In this document: positions 62,692 to 64,000 of the stretch, piece by piece
Layout: each line of letters opens with the position of its first letter
How positions within the stretch are numbered: the first letter of the stretch is position 1
Assembly (NCBI GenBank): GCA_965208685.1
Contig: CBDBPL010000007.1
Span: 1,178,001-1,242,000, forward strand
Direction: 5' to 3'
Origin: JAJEFO01 sp965208685
GTDB taxonomy: Bacteria; Pseudomonadota; Alphaproteobacteria; Rhodobacterales; Rhodobacteraceae
DNA length: 64,000 nt
The notes under the pieces: generated by a model
What the model was told of the DNA's origin: nothing
The model's database searches: none
What the model saw: the letters and a program-made list of their open reading frames with translations, nothing else
Translations under genes and position numbers: made by a program

Positions 62692-64000
62692 TCACCCGGT
62701 GACCTCGACTATCTGCATCATCCCGAGATCTTCGTGGCGCAGGATGTGGCAATGGATGACGAACCTGCCGGCGAAGGTCTCGAATCGCGTACGAAATGTC
62801 ACCGAGCCGGGACTGTCGTCTCCGTAAGGCAGCCCAACCGTATCCTGCCAGCGACGCAACGGATCGTCCCTGGCCAGTTCGATGCCATTGATGTGAGTCA
62901 TGAAAAACGGATTCACGTGGATGTGGAAGGCGTGGACTCCGCCCGTGTTGTTGTAGACCGTCCATTCTTCCTTGGCGCCAAGCGGGATCGTGTGCTTGAC
63001 CCTTCCGTCATATGCCTGGCCATCAATCCTGAATTGAGGGGAGAACACGATCTCGCGTGTGGATCGCGGCACGTCGCTGAACGGTTCCAGTCCCGGACCT
63101 GGCAGCGTGTCGTCGTCCGACCATGCCGAATTCATCGGACTTCCAGATATGTCGATCTTGATCTCGGATGCGATTGCGCCGCTCAGGCCGAGAGCTTCCC
63201 GTAGGTCACGAATGACGGGAATGGAGAAAGAGCTCTCCTTGGCATCAGGCGGCACGCGCACAATGAAGTCTGTCCGGTTGCCTGGCGCGAGCCCCGCTGG
63301 GTTCAGCCAGGGTTCGTCGTCGTTTCCCTGGTCGACCTTGATGCGCCGGTGCAGCGTCAGGCCGTCGAAGGCGATCTGATAGATCTCCAGCCCCGGCACG
63401 TTGGTTCGAAGGTAGGCAAAGGAGTTGCCGACCGCCTGCGCGTTTATGATCCTCCATCTTTGCACTTCGCCAGGGCGCATCGTGATCGTGGGGCCAGCGG
63501 TGCCGCCTCCATTCGGATCGGTCAGCACCAGGCCCTGGTTCATGATCATCAGGATCTTCTCGCTGGCCTGTGCAATGTACTCGGGCATCGCTCCCGGGCG
63601 ATCACGGATGATCAATGGTCCCGAGAGGCCCGCAGCGACTTGTTGAAATGTCGAACCGTGCTTGTGCGCATGGTACCAGAATGTTCCCGACGGATGGTCC
63701 GCGCCCGTTTCGAAACGGAATCTGTTTTCGTGCCATCTGAATGTCCTGGCACCTTCCGAGCCGACCTCGGCGCAGGGCACGACCTGGTTCTTCGGCACGA
63801 CGCTGATGAAAACGTTGTCGGCGTCGAACCGACCTGAAGAATCCGTTGTCGGAGAGACGTGCAGTCCGTGAGTGTGCAGGTTGGTCGTATTGAGCCCGTG
63901 AAAGGAATTGTGATTGTCAGCGCAATCGTCATGCAAGGCGGGCAGGTCGTTGATCAGGTGCACGTCAATCGTGTCGCCAGGGTCGGCCACGATCGTTGGT
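62692..64000 (-). CDS. Multicopper oxidase, N-terminus beyond right edge
   Basis: At least 436 codons of a three-domain multicopper oxidase. All copper-ligand motifs are present: HTHGLHVSP, WYHAHKHGS, HAFHIHVNPF and the C-terminal HCHILRHEDLGMM, with the type 1 Cys-His and an axial Met. The frame is open to the edge; the first GTG (63990) lies inside the conserved PTIVADPGDTIDVHLIN segment, so the true start and signal peptide are outside. Likely roles are laccase-like phenol or metal oxidation in the periplasm. No copper-resistance genes are in view. Confidence 0.9.
   Translation of the reverse strand, partial: PTIVADPGDTIDVHLINDLPALHDDCADNHNSFHGLNTTNLHTHGLHVSPTTDSSGRFDADNVFISVVPKNQVVPCAEVGSEGARTFRWHENRFRFETGADHPSGTFWYHAHKHGSTFQQVAAGLSGPLIIRDRPGAMPEYIAQASEKILMIMNQGLVLTDPNGGGTAGPTITMRPGEVQRWRIINAQAVGNSFAYLRTNVPGLEIYQIAFDGLTLHRRIKVDQGNDDEPWLNPAGLAPGNRTDFIVRVPPDAKESSFSIPVIRDLREALGLSGAIASEIKIDISGSPMNSAWSDDDTLPGPGLEPFSDVPRSTREIVFSPQFRIDGQAYDGRVKHTIPLGAKEEWTVYNNTGGVHAFHIHVNPFFMTHINGIELARDDPLRRWQDTVGLPYGDDSPGSVTFRTRFETFAGRFVIHCHILRHEDLGMMQIVEVTG

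Overview
The window is GC-rich bacterial DNA with dense, mostly co-directional operons of carbohydrate ABC importers, oxidoreductases and a large type I PKS/FAS. Gene families and operon style (UgpC-type and FrcA/RbsA-type importers, GMC oxidoreductase, ectoine-hydrolase-like M24 protein, TorT-like binding protein, LytTR plus DUF2306 pair) suggest an alphaproteobacterium. A PKS/FAS followed by a reductase-sulfotransferase and a radical SAM protein has the content of the 'swf' clusters known from marine sponge metagenomes (recalled, not searched), so a sponge-associated bacterium is a reasonable guess. No rRNA, tRNA or CRISPR array was found.

Layout. 1-7.8 kb: a partial MaoC hydratase and an aldo/keto reductase, then a divergent operon for a MalFGK-type sugar importer, a GlcG-like protein and an M24 hydrolase. 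8.0-8.6 kb: a predicted secreted beta-trefoil protein. 9.3-12.3 kb: a second importer (binding protein, permease, single-domain ATPase) behind LacI-type operator candidates. 12.5-13.1 kb: a HEPN protein. 13.4-23.6 kb (minus strand): a third sugar importer with a GMC oxidoreductase, preceded by a 2-oxoacid/acetoin-type dehydrogenase (fused E1, free lipoyl protein, alpha/beta hydrolase). 23.7-26.3 kb: a PfkB kinase, an aldonolactonase-type amidohydrolase and a broken SDR. 26.7-29.4 kb: LytTR regulator, DUF2306 protein and a Phd/PIN toxin-antitoxin module. 29.9-34.3 kb: an RND efflux pair in visibly more AT-rich DNA.

34.6-47.1 kb: an SDR, then the swf-type locus. SwfA-like KS-AT-DH-(relic MT/KR)-ER-KR-ACP should build and fully reduce an acyl chain. 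SwfB-like thioester reductase plus sulfotransferase could release it as an aldehyde or alcohol and sulfate it. A B12-binding radical SAM protein lies convergently downstream. The product is unknown.

48.2-58.2 kb: a LysR regulator divergent from an operon with a TorT-family binding protein, RbsA-type ATPase and permease, PxpA, a free biotin carrier, a biotin carboxylase, PxpB, PxpC, BioY and a cupin. Together these look like an importer plus a split biotin-dependent lactam or amide-processing enzyme. 58.8-64 kb: a Uma2 protein, a motor-less helicase-domain protein, an IS21 transposase remnant and a multicopper oxidase running off the right edge.

All four binding-protein genes are followed directly by a strong hairpin before the next transporter gene, which suggests a common way of producing more binding protein than membrane components.
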